Source of the DNA: Biscogniauxia marginata
Taxonomy: Eukaryota; Ascomycota; Sordariomycetes; Xylariales; Xylariaceae
Direction of reading: 5' to 3'
Assembly (NCBI GenBank): GCA_022695795.1
Contig: MU404238.1
Coordinates: 1-42,569, forward strand
DNA length: 42,569 bases
Shown: piece after piece, positions 9,772 to 21,038 of the stretch
How the letters are laid out: each line of letters starts with the position of its first letter
How positions within the stretch are numbered: the first letter of the stretch is position 1
Made by a program: the position numbers and the translations under genes
Notes under the pieces: model-generated
The model's input: only the letters and a program-made list of their open reading frames with translations
What the model was told of the DNA's origin: nothing
Databases searched by the model: none

Positions 9772-11613
9772 GTTATTTATCTTCATTTAAATAAACATTA
9801 TCATTTAAATTATTTTCTAATAATAATTCATTATTATTTTTAGCTTGATTTAATTCATTGAATAATATATTTAAATTTAAACCGTCTTTTTCTCGTTTTA
9901 CCTTATTTAATTATTAGTTTATTAATTTAATTAATTAATTACTTAATATACTTTTAATATTTTAATTTTAATAGATATATAACGTCGTTTTTAATATTTA
10001 AGTAGTGATATAATAACTCCCCTTGTTAGAAATGACTTAATTTTTAAGTAGGGTTTAATATAATACTAAATAAATAAGACTTAATTTCCTTGGAAAATAT
10101 TTATTTAAATTTAAACCCCCCGTTTAAATAAAAATAATAAATAAATATAAATAATAAATATTAATTAGAATAATTTTTTTTCGTAATTATTATTTCAAAT
10201 CTTATCTCTTTTTGCGTTATTTATTTCTTAAAGAAAGTTTTTTTTTAAACATCGGTTATAAATTTCGTTAAAATTATAATTCGACGAACCTGGTTTATTA
10301 AATCTAAATAATAAATAATTAGTTATTTAAATTTTAAATAAATAAATAAATAACTTACTTTTTTGATTTTCATTTTCTTCGTGAATTTCGTTGTTTAGTT
10401 TTATAATAGGTAATTAAATATTTATTATTTCTTCGTTAGATATATAGTTTTTTAAAATATTTTGCATAACTAAATTAATAATATGTGTAATATAACGTGT
10501 ATCGTTATTAAATTCATTATAATAACGAGCGTTATATGTATTAATAAATTGTTAAATAAAGATATCGTTATTTCGAGCGTTATCTCGTGTAATACTAAAT
10601 ATAAATTAGTTAAATAATTCTATAATATATTTTTAAATTCTTGAAAAATATAAACTTTAATATAATTAATTATTAAATTAAAATTAAAATTGGAATCGAT
10701 AAATAAAATAATAAACCCCATAAAAGCCGTATTAGAATTCAAAATCTAAATATTAAATATAATAAAGAATTTCTTTAATATATCGATATTTGACTTTAAA
10801 CTTAAATTAAAAACATTAAAAGCGTTTTTATAAGTTAATTCTAATATATATTTAATTTTTTACTTATTAATAAGTAGTGCTTTTCTAATAAATGAAATTA
10901 AATAATAAATAAATAACCTATAAGTTATAATATTTTAATAATTCTTAAAATGAATTCGAATTTAAAATATTAAATAATAATTTATTTTCGATAATAACGT
11001 TTAATAATTTATTTAATGCTTCGTTTTCGTTAAATAAATTACTTTTATTATTATTTTCCCCCTTAATTATATTAATTAGGGACCGTTTTCGTGATTTTAA
11101 ATTAAAAAAGTTACTCGTATTATTTAAAATACTAAATCCTATTTAAATTAGTTATTAAATAAATAAATAACTTACTTAATTGTTTTCCTTCTTTTTCAGT
11201 TTTTTCGTTACGAGCAATTATAAGGTGTTTAGCAATATAATGTCGAGATAAATTTGACGTTTGAAAACCTTTAAGTTTTGTTATTAATTTATAATTACAC
11301 CTAAATTTTTAAATTAATAAATTAATAATTAATAATAATAAATAAATAACTTATATAGTATAAATAACTAAAATTTCCCTTGACTTTTCAGGATTAATAA
11401 GTAATAAAGTACGAGAAAATAACCCCTTTTAAATATATAAGTTATAAGTGGCTTTAATTTAAATTTAAGGTTATTTTCATTTTCGTTAAATTTATTTAAA
11501 TTTATATTAGAATTACTCAATTAAGTAATTTTAATAGTAAATTTAAAATAATTAGATTCGTTCTTTAAAAAACATTATTATTTAATAAATAAATTAATAG
11601 TTAATAATATAGG
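9772..11613 (-). pseudogene. hAT transposase relic with BED finger and core motifs
   Basis: Read on the minus strand, the relic shows in N-to-C order: a BED-type zinc-finger half near 11180-11310 (KLKGFQTSNLSRHYIAKH); a catalytic-core block near 10555-10596 (ITRDNARNNDIF, the hAT TxDNAxNN motif); the RYITHIINLVMQNILKN motif near 10450-10510; and an acidic, Asn-rich block near 9780-9900 (DGLNLNILFNELNQAKNNN) that precedes the hATC domain. The hATC domain itself is missing, because the neighbouring hAT element at 8976-9771 interrupts the gene there. Introns survive (10304-10358 and about 11132-11175). A few in-frame stops occur, for example after DIFI. The N-terminal end is cut by the foldback element at 11614. 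Confidence 0.8.
10304..10358 (-). other. Relic intron in the hAT transposase
   Basis: On the minus strand GTAAGT (10353-10358) is followed by an A/T-only stretch containing TAACTAAT and an acceptor TAG at 10304-10306, 55 nt in all. The layout is that of a fungal intron. A similar one lies at about 11132-11175 (GTAAGT at 11170-11175, branch TAACTAAT, acceptor TAG at 11139 or 11132). Confidence 0.6.
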
Positions 11614-12020
11614 TAACGTGTCTCATAAACGAGTGGGCCACTTGATTTCCTATACAAAATCGACTTTTTTAAAAATTCATAACTTTGCGCGTAAAAATCG
11701 TAAAGATCTCGAACCTTTTTTATCAGTTATATAATTCTACGGTTTATATAAAAGTAAAATCGAAAAAATTAATTTTAAAAGACGCGAAAAGAAAACGCGT
11801 AAAAACTAAAATTAAAACAAAACGTACGGACCTTTTTACGTATTTCTTTGTGCATTTCAATTTTGATTTTTTTTTGATTTTATTTTTAGTTAAACCTTGT
11901 AATTATATAACTAAAAAAGGTCCGAGAGTTTTACGATTTTTACGCGTAAAGTTATGAATTTTTGAAAAAGTCGATTTTATATGGGAAATTAAATGGCCCA
12001 CTCGCTTATGAGACACGTTA
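11614..12020. mobile_element. Foldback MITE, 407 bp
   Basis: Ends TAACGTGTCTCATAAACGAG and its inverse, finishing AGACACGTTA. Each arm carries GTGGGCCA, then TTGATTTCCTATACAAAATC, then the GCGCGTAAAAATCG block, and the arms are near-perfect inverted repeats over at least 120 bp. The centre also tends to pair. It inserted next to the hAT relic. The 90-codon open frame inside (11685-11957) is a by-product of the palindrome, not a gene. Copies at 38662-39069 and 1241-1664. Confidence 0.85.
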
Positions 12021-13014
12021 CACTTTAAAAACTAAATACTTTTTTTATATTAAATATTTAATTTTTCAAAACGTAATTTATATTACTTAACTAAAAATTA
12101 ATATATTTATTATTATTATTAAAACGCGTAAAACTATAATTATAATTTAATAACCGAAAATATTATTTAAAACTCGAATTAATTATATTATTATTTATAA
12201 ATAACGTTATTTAAATATTAATTTTTATTAATTATCGAAAATTTACGATATTTTTAATATTATATTATAATGACGATTTAAAAGTATATTTATACGATTA
12301 ATTATTATATTAAATTTCTAAAAATTTATATTTTATAAAAAGGTTATAATCGTTTGACGTATTATTAATTTAAATAATCGATTATTTCTTTTTCGTTTTT
12401 ATTACGTTATTAAAATAATAAATATCTTATTACGCGATCGCGAGGCGAGGCGCGTTAAATAAAACTAAGTTTTTAATTTTATACGGCGATAAAAAACCTT
12501 TTAAACGCGTTTAAATAAACAAATTAATTATTAAAAAGCTTTTCATAAAAACTTAAATACATATCAAAAATAATATAAATTAATATATAATATAATTACA
12601 AAGTATAATATTTAAAAAGAATATATATATAATTTTAACGAAACAATATTTATAATTAAAATGATTATTAAAATTAATATAATAATAATAAATAAAACGA
12701 TATAAAATTATAATAAGTTTAATAAAGTAATTAAAAATAAATTATAATTATTTAAATTATAAATTTTATTAATTATATTTTATTATTATATATTATTTTA
12801 ACTAAAAAATATTTTATTTCGTAATATTATAATAATTTATTATTATTAAAAAGTAAAATTATAAATAAGCTTAATATAAATTTTATAAAATACTTTTATA
12901 AATATATAAAAAAAAGATAAAAAGAATTATATACCTTTTAATTTTAAATAATTACGAGAATTATTATTTTATTAACTTTTTAACTTCGTATATTTTAATA
13001 TTTTAAAATAAATA
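12021..13014. repeat. Fragment of the 2-kb TIR family
   Basis: Matches 23940-24980 closely in the same orientation, including blocks CGCGTTAAATAAAACTAAG, TTTTATACGGCGA(T/C)AAAAAACC and AAACGCGTTTAAATAAAC. It lacks its own left terminus, since the foldback element sits there, and is followed directly by a complete element at 13015. No coding sequence. Confidence 0.65.
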
Positions 13015-15212
13015 TAACGTGTCTTATAAGCAAGTAGGCTATACAAGCGAGTAAGCTAGTTTTTACAACTTTCGCAGTTTTAACTATCAAAAAACATTTA
13101 CGTGATATTAAAATTAATTAATAATTATTATTATTCGAATTGTCTTTTTTAATTTTACGTTTTACGTTTTAAAAACCAAATACCTCTTTTATATTAAATA
13201 TTTAGTTTCTTAACGCGTAATTTAAGTTGATTAATTTATAAATAATATACTTATTATTATTATTAAAACGCGTAAAATTATATTTATATATTTTTAAAAA
13301 AAATATTAATTTACTTATTTTAAAACTTAATAGTACTAATAAAAACTCGAATAACTTATGCAATTAAGTATAAATAGCATTATTCGAAAATAAGTTATTA
13401 TAAATTAATAACACTTTATAATGTTTCTCGTATAACATTATAAAAACGAAATAATAATATATTTAAACGATTAATTATAAAATTAAATATTTAAAAACTT
13501 ACGTCTTATAAAGAAATAATAATCGTTTAACGTATTATTAATTTAAATAATTAGTTATTTTTTTTCGTTTAAATTACGTGAACGTAACGCGAAACGCGTT
13601 AAAAAAATTTAAATCTTTAATTTTGTGCGACGATAAAAATCACTACGAACGTGTTTAAATAAACAAATCGATTATTAAAAAGCCTTATACGAAAACCTAA
13701 ATATATATCGAAAATAATTTAAATTAATATGCAAAACGTTTACGAAATATAAAATTTTAAAGGAAAATATATATAATTTTAACGAAATAAAGTTTATACT
13801 TAAAATAATTATTTAAATTAATATAATAATAATAAATATAAAACGATATAAACAACTTTAATAAGCTTAACAAAAAATTGAAAATAAGTTATAATTATTT
13901 AAATTATTAATATTAATAATTTTATTATATTATTATTTATTATATTAACTAAGAAAAACATTTAACTTTATAATATTATAATAACTTATTATTATTAAAA
14001 AGTAAAATTAAAAAGTTAAATAATAGTTAAATAATAAATAAGCTTAATATAAAATTCGTAAAATATTTTAACTTTTATATTAAAAATCAAATACGAGGTT
14101 TTAAACGCTTATTAATTTTAAATAATTATAAGAGTTATTATTTTATAGAATTTAAAAAATATTACAAAAAACTTAATATTATTACACTTTATATACCTAG
14201 TTATTCGTTATATAAATTATAACTTTTTAACTTTATATATTTTAATGTTTTTAAAAAAAATATATAATAATTATTTAAAAAACTTAATAAAGTATTATTA
14301 TTATTACGTTATAAAAAAGATTTTTTAGTTAACTTTATAAAAACATTTATTATTATAATAATTACTTTAAATATATAAATTAAATTTCGCGTAATTAAAT
14401 TAGTTCTTTTTAATTTAAAAAAGGTTATTATTATATTACTTTTTATATAAAAAACATATATGTTTTCTCTCGACCTCGATATAAATTAAGTATTTTAAGA
14501 AATTAAAACACTTATAATAACTTATAAAGTATTATTATTATTTTATTTTATTATAAATAAAGTTAAAAAGTATTAAAGAAGTTTTTTTATAAATATTATA
14601 AATACTTGTAATTAGTTTATAAAAATTATTTTATTATTAATATATAAAATGGCTTTATTATGAAATAAAATTACTCGTTTTCGAGAAATAAACTATATTT
14701 TTAATAAGCGACGTAAAACTAAAAATAAATAATTATAAATAAGAGAAATACTTAAAATAAAAAAAGGAATAGCTTTATAAGTTAAAAAATAATAATATTA
14801 TAATTAATAATAAAAAAGAAAAATCTCGAAAAAGAGTAATAATTAAATAAAAATAATATAATATATTTAATTAAACTAGTTATAATACACATATTTACAT
14901 AGCAAATAAAAATACGTTTAATAATATAATAAATAAAAAGGTATTTAATAATTTAAATTTCGAGGAGTTATAATTATTTTTATTTTTAAAGGGTTTTAAC
15001 TCAAAAAATATAATAAATTAATCGACTTAAATTACGCGTTAAAAAACTAAATACTTAATATAAAAAAGTATTTAATTTTTAAAGTATAAAGCTAAATAAA
15101 ACGGTTCGAATAATAATAATTATTAATTAATTTCGATGCGACGCAAATGATTTTTAATGGTTAAAACTACGAAAGTTATAAAAACTAGCTTACTTGCTTA
15201 TAAAACACGTTA
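13015..15212. mobile_element. Complete TIR element of 2.2 kb, superfamily unassigned
   Basis: Starts TAACGTGTCTTATAAGCAAG and ends TTGCTTATAAAACACGTTA. The inverted repeats extend about 200 bp inward: the left AAGCTAGTTTTTACAACTTT and TAATTAATAATTATTATTA blocks recur inverted at 15085-15200. Interior blocks are shared with the copies at 1-981, 23789-25894 and 31107-32826. It is heavily RIP-mutated, with many stops in all frames, so the transposase type cannot be read. The TA at each end suggests a TA target site, as in Tc1/mariner-like elements, but that is inference. Confidence 0.75.
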
Positions 15213-17369
15213 AGTAGTTAAATAATTTATAATAATTAGCGAAGTTTTCATGTTTAATTCGTTTTGTTAATAGTTAATAAAAGGAAAGTTAATTAAGAGA
15301 AAGTTTAAAAGGGCTAGGAATTATTAAGAATGTTTATTATATATATATATATATGGAGTATATTTTATTTATTATTTAATAAAAAGGTTTTGTTAATATT
15401 ACTTATTAACTTTTTTAAAATAAATTAATATAAATAGTATTACAAAGTTAAAAATATAAGCGGCTTCGTAATTAGCCCCTTTTTTAATTTATTAGTTTAT
15501 TTTATTATTATTTTTAATGTTATAATGTTTAAAGGATTACTTAATAAAATATATATTAAAGTTAATACCAGCGAGAAAGTTTATAAATATAAAAAAGTTA
15601 ACTTAAAAAGCCTTGAATTACCGTTAAATTATTAAAATAAAAATAAAAATATATAAGTTAAAAAGAGATATTATATTACTTTTTTAACGGTTATTATTTT
15701 CACGTTAAAAATTTCGATATAATTAAAAAGGCGTGAGCGGCGTATAACTTAATATTACTTTAATAAGTTATTAACCTTTAATTAATATAAAAATTATTAA
15801 TTTTAAACTCGTTCGAGTATAAAATAAGATTTATATTTAAAAAAAAAGAGAAAATTAAGCTTTATATATTTTTTCCTTTTTTTTTCTTATTAAAAACCAA
15901 GAAAGGAAAAAAGGAGTTATTATGTCTTTAAAAAAGAAAAGCGGAAGTAAGGTTTAATTAATAAGTTTATAAGTTAAGAACGTATAAGCCGACGGCGAGG
16001 GGGGCGAAGCGCTATTACACGTATTATTAAAAAGTAATAAAGGTTTAACAACTTAATTTAAATTAATTAATTATTATAAGTTTATTTTAATATTATTTTT
16101 ATTAAAAGAATATTATATTTTTTATATAATATAAGAATATTTATGATATATTAAATAAAAAGTGTTATTATAACGTTTTTTATTTATATCGTAACTTTTT
16201 TATTAGTTATAATGAAATTTATTTATTAAATTAAATTGTTAAATTATTCTTATTAGTATAATCGAAATATTAATCGTTTTTTAAGAATTATATTAAAAGC
16301 GCTTAATACGTTTATAATAAAGAAAAAGGCCTTTTTTCGCGGGAAAGGGTTTACTTAATATTATAAATTATATATATTATTAAGTTTATTATTAAGTGCT
16401 TAAAAAGGTTTTAAATTATTAGGGATGTAAGATGCTTTAACGGACGGCGAGATTAACTATTTATTGAGTAATAAGTTTTTTAATTCTTTTTTAAAATAAA
16501 AAAAAGGAAATAAATTTTTAAGATTTTATTAAGATGAAGTCTTTTTCCTCCACTTTAAAAAGTATAATAATTTCTACTATATAAAACTAAATAAATTAAT
16601 ATTTATATTTTAAATATCCTTTATAAAAAGCTTTAATCGTAAACTTAAATATTAATTATACGGATTATAAAAATAAAGTAATAAATTTATCTTTTTTTAA
16701 GGAGGTATTTAAAGTATATATATATCTTATTTTTGTTTCATTTAATAGCACTTATTAATTTTAAAGTAGGGAGTTATAAGAGTATATTAAAAACCCATTT
16801 TCCGTTAAGAGGAAGTTAAAGTTTATTAATAAAAAAGGTGTTAAAGGTTCGTAATATTCTTATTATCCGCTTAAAAAGTTAAAATTATTTAGTAAAAAAG
16901 TTAAATCTTATTTATAATGTTAGTTATTACTTTATTTTCATATATTAAAAAAAGAATTAAAAATTATTTCGGAGTTTATATTACTTAATAATCTTAAAAA
17001 TGTTTTTATTTAAAGTTACTTTATTAATTTGTTTTTTTAATATTTATATTTAGCTTTTCAAATTATGCGGCGTTAAATTACTATTAATTCTTTAATTGTT
17101 TCTTAATTAAATCCGTTTTTAAGTATAAACCGAAAAACTTAAGTATTTATTACATATTTAGTTATTTATTAAGCCGCATTCCGGCTTTTATTATAAGTAG
17201 ATTTTCCCGCTATTTTTTTTGTTAACTTTAACGTATTTAAAAGTTAAAAAACCAAAATTTTCACTTTATTAACAAAGCCCGAGGTTTTCGGTATTTCTCG
17301 CTAATAATAAATTATTAATTATAAAATTTTTGATTAAGTGTCTTTAAAGAAATATAATCGTTTTAAAGG
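15213..17369. repeat. RIP-mutated transposon stretch, family unknown
   Basis: About 2.1 kb of AT-rich DNA in which remaining C and G cluster in CG or GG/CC contexts, for example near 15990-16010 (GACGGCGAGGGGGGCGAAG). This suggests one formerly GC-normal element, such as a retroelement. I found no readable reverse-transcriptase, integrase or transposase motif and no terminal repeats. Confidence 0.5.
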
Positions 17370-17377
17370 GGTAACCC

Positions 17378-18276
17378 TAGGGTTGTGATTAAGTTACTTA
17401 TTAGTAACTTAAATTAATAACTTGCTAAGACTAGTTTTTTAAACCTTTAACTAAAACTAATACAAGTTAGTTACTAACTTAACTTAAACTAGTCCTAGTT
17501 TGTTATTAACTTGACAAGCTTTTTAAAAAATAATTTAATTTTTTATCTTTTTATATAAGTTTTTAAATATTATTTGTAATATAATTAATTAACTTATAAT
17601 TAACTTATAATTTTTATTTTTAATTAATAAACTTATATTACGTTATAAATTTAAAAAGTAAGTTATATAAATCTTTATTTAAAAAGAAATTTATTTTAAT
17701 TTTAAAAGGTAATAATAATAATAATTTTATTTATAAATATTTAAATAATTACTATATAAATTAATTAATTTTTTTTATAAATTTTCATTTTTCAAAATTA
17801 AGGTTTATATAAATTATATAAATAATATGTTATTTAATTTATAATTTTTTATTATAAAAACGTTTACTTTTAACGGAAAAAAAATTAAGTTATTTAATTA
17901 TAAGTTAAAATCTAGGTTTTTTAATATATTATATAAAGATAAAGATTAATATAATTTATATAACAAAATATATAAATTTATAATAAATAATTAAAAAGAT
18001 AAAAAAATAAAAAAATATATTTAAAATATTAAATGTAACTTTTTTATAAACCTTAATTTAAATAATTAAAAGAACTTTTTAAAAAGGGCTTGAATTACTT
18101 TAAATATTAATTATTTTAACTAAAATTTTAAAAAGCTTGGCAAGTTACTAGTTTTTTTAAGTTACTAACTAACTAACTTATAAAAAACTTAAGTTAGTCA
18201 CTAAACTGACTTAAACTAGTAAGTTGGTTAGTAACTTAATTTTAACTAAAAACTACTAGTTTTTTTTATAACCCTG
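17378..18276. mobile_element. Non-autonomous hAT element, 899 bp, with 8-bp target duplication
   Basis: Left end TAGGGTTGTGATTAAGTTAC (first base C changed to T, as RIP would do) and right end finishing ATAACCCTG. The identical octamer GGTAACCC lies on both sides (17370-17377 and 18277-18284). Subterminal CTAGTTTTTTAAACC and AAGTTACTAACT blocks are shared with 8976 and 40791. The interior is AT-only and non-coding. Its length is almost equal to that of the copy at 2829-3729. Confidence 0.92.
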
Positions 18277-18439
18277 GGTAACCCCAGAGTTAGTTATCAG
18301 GATTTAGTATTTTAATATATAGTAATTAAATTCGATATAAAAATTATCGTTTATTTAAATATTACTTTTTAAAATGTTTATCATAATTAAGTTTATAATA
18401 TTATTTATTTAATATATAAAGAAGTTTATATTAAGAATT

Positions 18440-18553
18440 TTTAATTTATATACTTTAATTTAATTTATATACTTTAATTTAATTTATATACTTTAATTTA
18501 ATTTATATACTTTAATTTAATTTATATACTTTAATTTAATTTATATACTTTAA
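18440..18553. repeat. Tandem repeat, 19-bp unit, running into a gap
   Basis: The unit TTTATATACTTTAATTTAA is repeated about six times without change and is cut by the run of N at 18554. AATTTAATTTATA resumes after the gap, so the array probably spans it and its true length is unknown. Confidence 0.9.
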
Positions 18554-18651
18554 NNNNNNNNNNNNNNNNNNNNNNNNNNNNNNNNNNNNNNNNNNNNNNN
18601 NNNNNNNNNNNNNNNNNNNNNNNNNNNNNNNNNNNNNNNNNNNNNNNNNNN
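18554..18651. other. Assembly gap, 98 N
   Basis: Unknown bases. The gap lies within or at the edge of the 19-bp tandem array and was probably left because the array could not be assembled. Confidence 0.98.
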
Positions 18652-21038
18652 AATTTAATTTATAACTTGTTAATTTAACTCGTTATATCGGCGCTGGTAA
18701 CTAAGTTATTAAAACTAATATATTACGTTAAAATCCCTTTTAATTACCTTTTTAAAGCTTAAAGTTTATTATTCGAGTTTCGAAAAAGTGTTATAAAGGG
18801 CTTTTCGTTTTTATATATATTATAAATAGTTATGTTATTAATCGTTATTATATATATATTTAGTGTAATAAAAAGTCTTAATTAAGTTGTTTATAAATAA
18901 GGTTTTTTTCGAGTATATATAAATATTTAAAGGTTTTTTTTAGTTTTTTTAGTTTTTTACAAGGGAGAAAATATTATATTATATATTTATAAAAAGTATA
19001 ATTAGTCTTTTCGTCGTTTATATAAGTTACGAGCTTTTATTAATTTCATTATTAAGGTTTAAAAGCGAAAATAAAGATTTTTTTAAACTAGGCATTTTTA
19101 TTTAAAAGATAATTTAAATAATGAAAAGTAAAAAACCGAAGTAAAATGTTACTTATAACTAAAAATAAATTATTATACTTTTTTATTTGTTTATAAAATA
19201 AAAGCGATTTTTCGGGTAGCGAAGAAAAGATAAAAATTTATTATTATTATTAATTAACTTAAAAAAGTTATTATATTTATAAAATTAAAATTATTTATAT
19301 ACTTAAGTTTTTTAGTTAATATTTTATTAATTAAGCGAGAGGCTTATTATTATTAATTATTACGCCTCGATATCGAGGTTTATTTCGATTTTTTAAGGAT
19401 TTATTTACTATTATCACGTTTATATTAAATTTTTTATATAGGCTTTATACCGAGAAAGGGGGGGAGTTTTAAAGTAGTTAAAAGTTTTATAAGGAATTTT
19501 ATTGAGTCACTATATTATTTATATTTTTTATCGTAATAATTATAACGAGAAGTTCGTTTATACTTTTCAAGGTCGTGAAAATCTAAATAATATTAATATT
19601 ATATAATTTTAGTTTTACGTTTTAATAAGTATATTAGTTTAAAGTCGAAAAATCGAAAGTTAAACTTAACTAGTTTTTAAAAAAAACATTATTTAATTTT
19701 ATAAAAATAAACTTAAAATTATTTTAACTTTATATGTCGTGTCTCGTTGCAGAACCAAAGAGAAGAAAATGTAGTTGTAAAAGGGATGGTTCATTCAAAG
19801 ATTTCGGGATGACGAAATATAAGCTAAGGCTAAATTAAGTGAAGTGGCCCACACCTTCCCATAGTCGTTATAAGTTTTTTATTATATAATTAAATCGATT
19901 TTTTTAACTCGTGTTTGTTTAAAAGGACTTATGAATCTTATTAATTATATATATAATTTAATTAATAGCTTTTTCGAGTTAAAAACTAATAATTTAAGCC
20001 GTTTTTTTTAATATAATTTCTTTAATAAGTTTATTTCCAGGTTAAACGACTTAATTAATTTTAAATTTTTAAGCCTTAATAACATTTTTTAAATTAAATG
20101 AAAATAATTTAATAAAAGCGATTTAAATATTTAAAAATCGGAAATTAATCTAAGTATATATAATTAAAAACATATAAATCGTTATTTATTATTTTTTTTA
20201 TTTTGTCGGGGTTTAACTTATTAAGTTTATAATTTTAAATAATATTTTAAATTATTATTTTCTTTTTTTAATTCCTCTTTTCTATCGTTATAAAGACGTA
20301 AATATATAAAGGTTTTAAAAAGAGAAAAAAAGTAAAAAGTATAAACAAGAAAAAGAAGGGTTTAATAAACGCTAAAATTAAAATAAGTACCTTAAAAATT
20401 AAAAGGGAAAGTAATAAAACGTAAATACCCTTTAAAAGGGAAGTATTTTATTTATTATGTGTTAATTAAGAAAAATATAAATAAGTACCGTAACTTATTT
20501 TGTTATTAATTAATTAAAAGTCTTTTAACGTAATAATATTAATTATTTAATTATAAAGTTTTTTATTTAAGTCGTTATTACGTTTATTTATTTTAAGGGG
20601 TTTTTATACCTTTTAAAATCTATATTAAAATAAACCGAGAAATTTATTTTCGTTTTGATTTTAAACTTATTTTTAATTTATTTAAAAAAGAAAAATATAA
20701 TATAAAATAATTTTTTTTCGAGGGTTTTAATATATAAAATATAAGTTTATAATTACTTATTATAACATCTCGTTTTTTTTCGAGTGTTTAAAAAGAATCG
20801 TTTATTTACTTTTACCGCCTTTAACAAGCGAATAAAGGTATTTGTAAAAAAAGAGATAATAATAAAAAAATATAAAGGAGGCGTCGTTAAAAAGGCAGTA
20901 AAGCGCTTTTCTCTAGTTCCTAGCCCAAGGCCCGAAAAGGGGTCGGTAATGAACTAAAACGGAGGTTCCTTTATCCTTAAGGAAGTACTTAATCAAAAAG
21001 CACAAAACGTAAGGGTCATAATATAATAAAAGTATATA
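18652..21038. repeat. RIP-mutated stretch with two less-mutated patches
   Basis: Mostly AT-rich repeat debris without a readable coding frame. Two patches have near-normal composition: 19733-19865, with CpA and TpG intact (for example GAAGTGGCCCACACCTTCCC), and about 20885-21000 just before the Fot1 element. Neither contains an open frame or an RNA gene I recognise. They may be unique DNA between insertions. Confidence 0.5.

Noticed and set aside
11685..11957. 90-codon plus-strand open frame, Lys-rich
   Set aside because: It lies entirely in the palindromic foldback element and has no family resemblance. The basic composition comes from A-rich codons.
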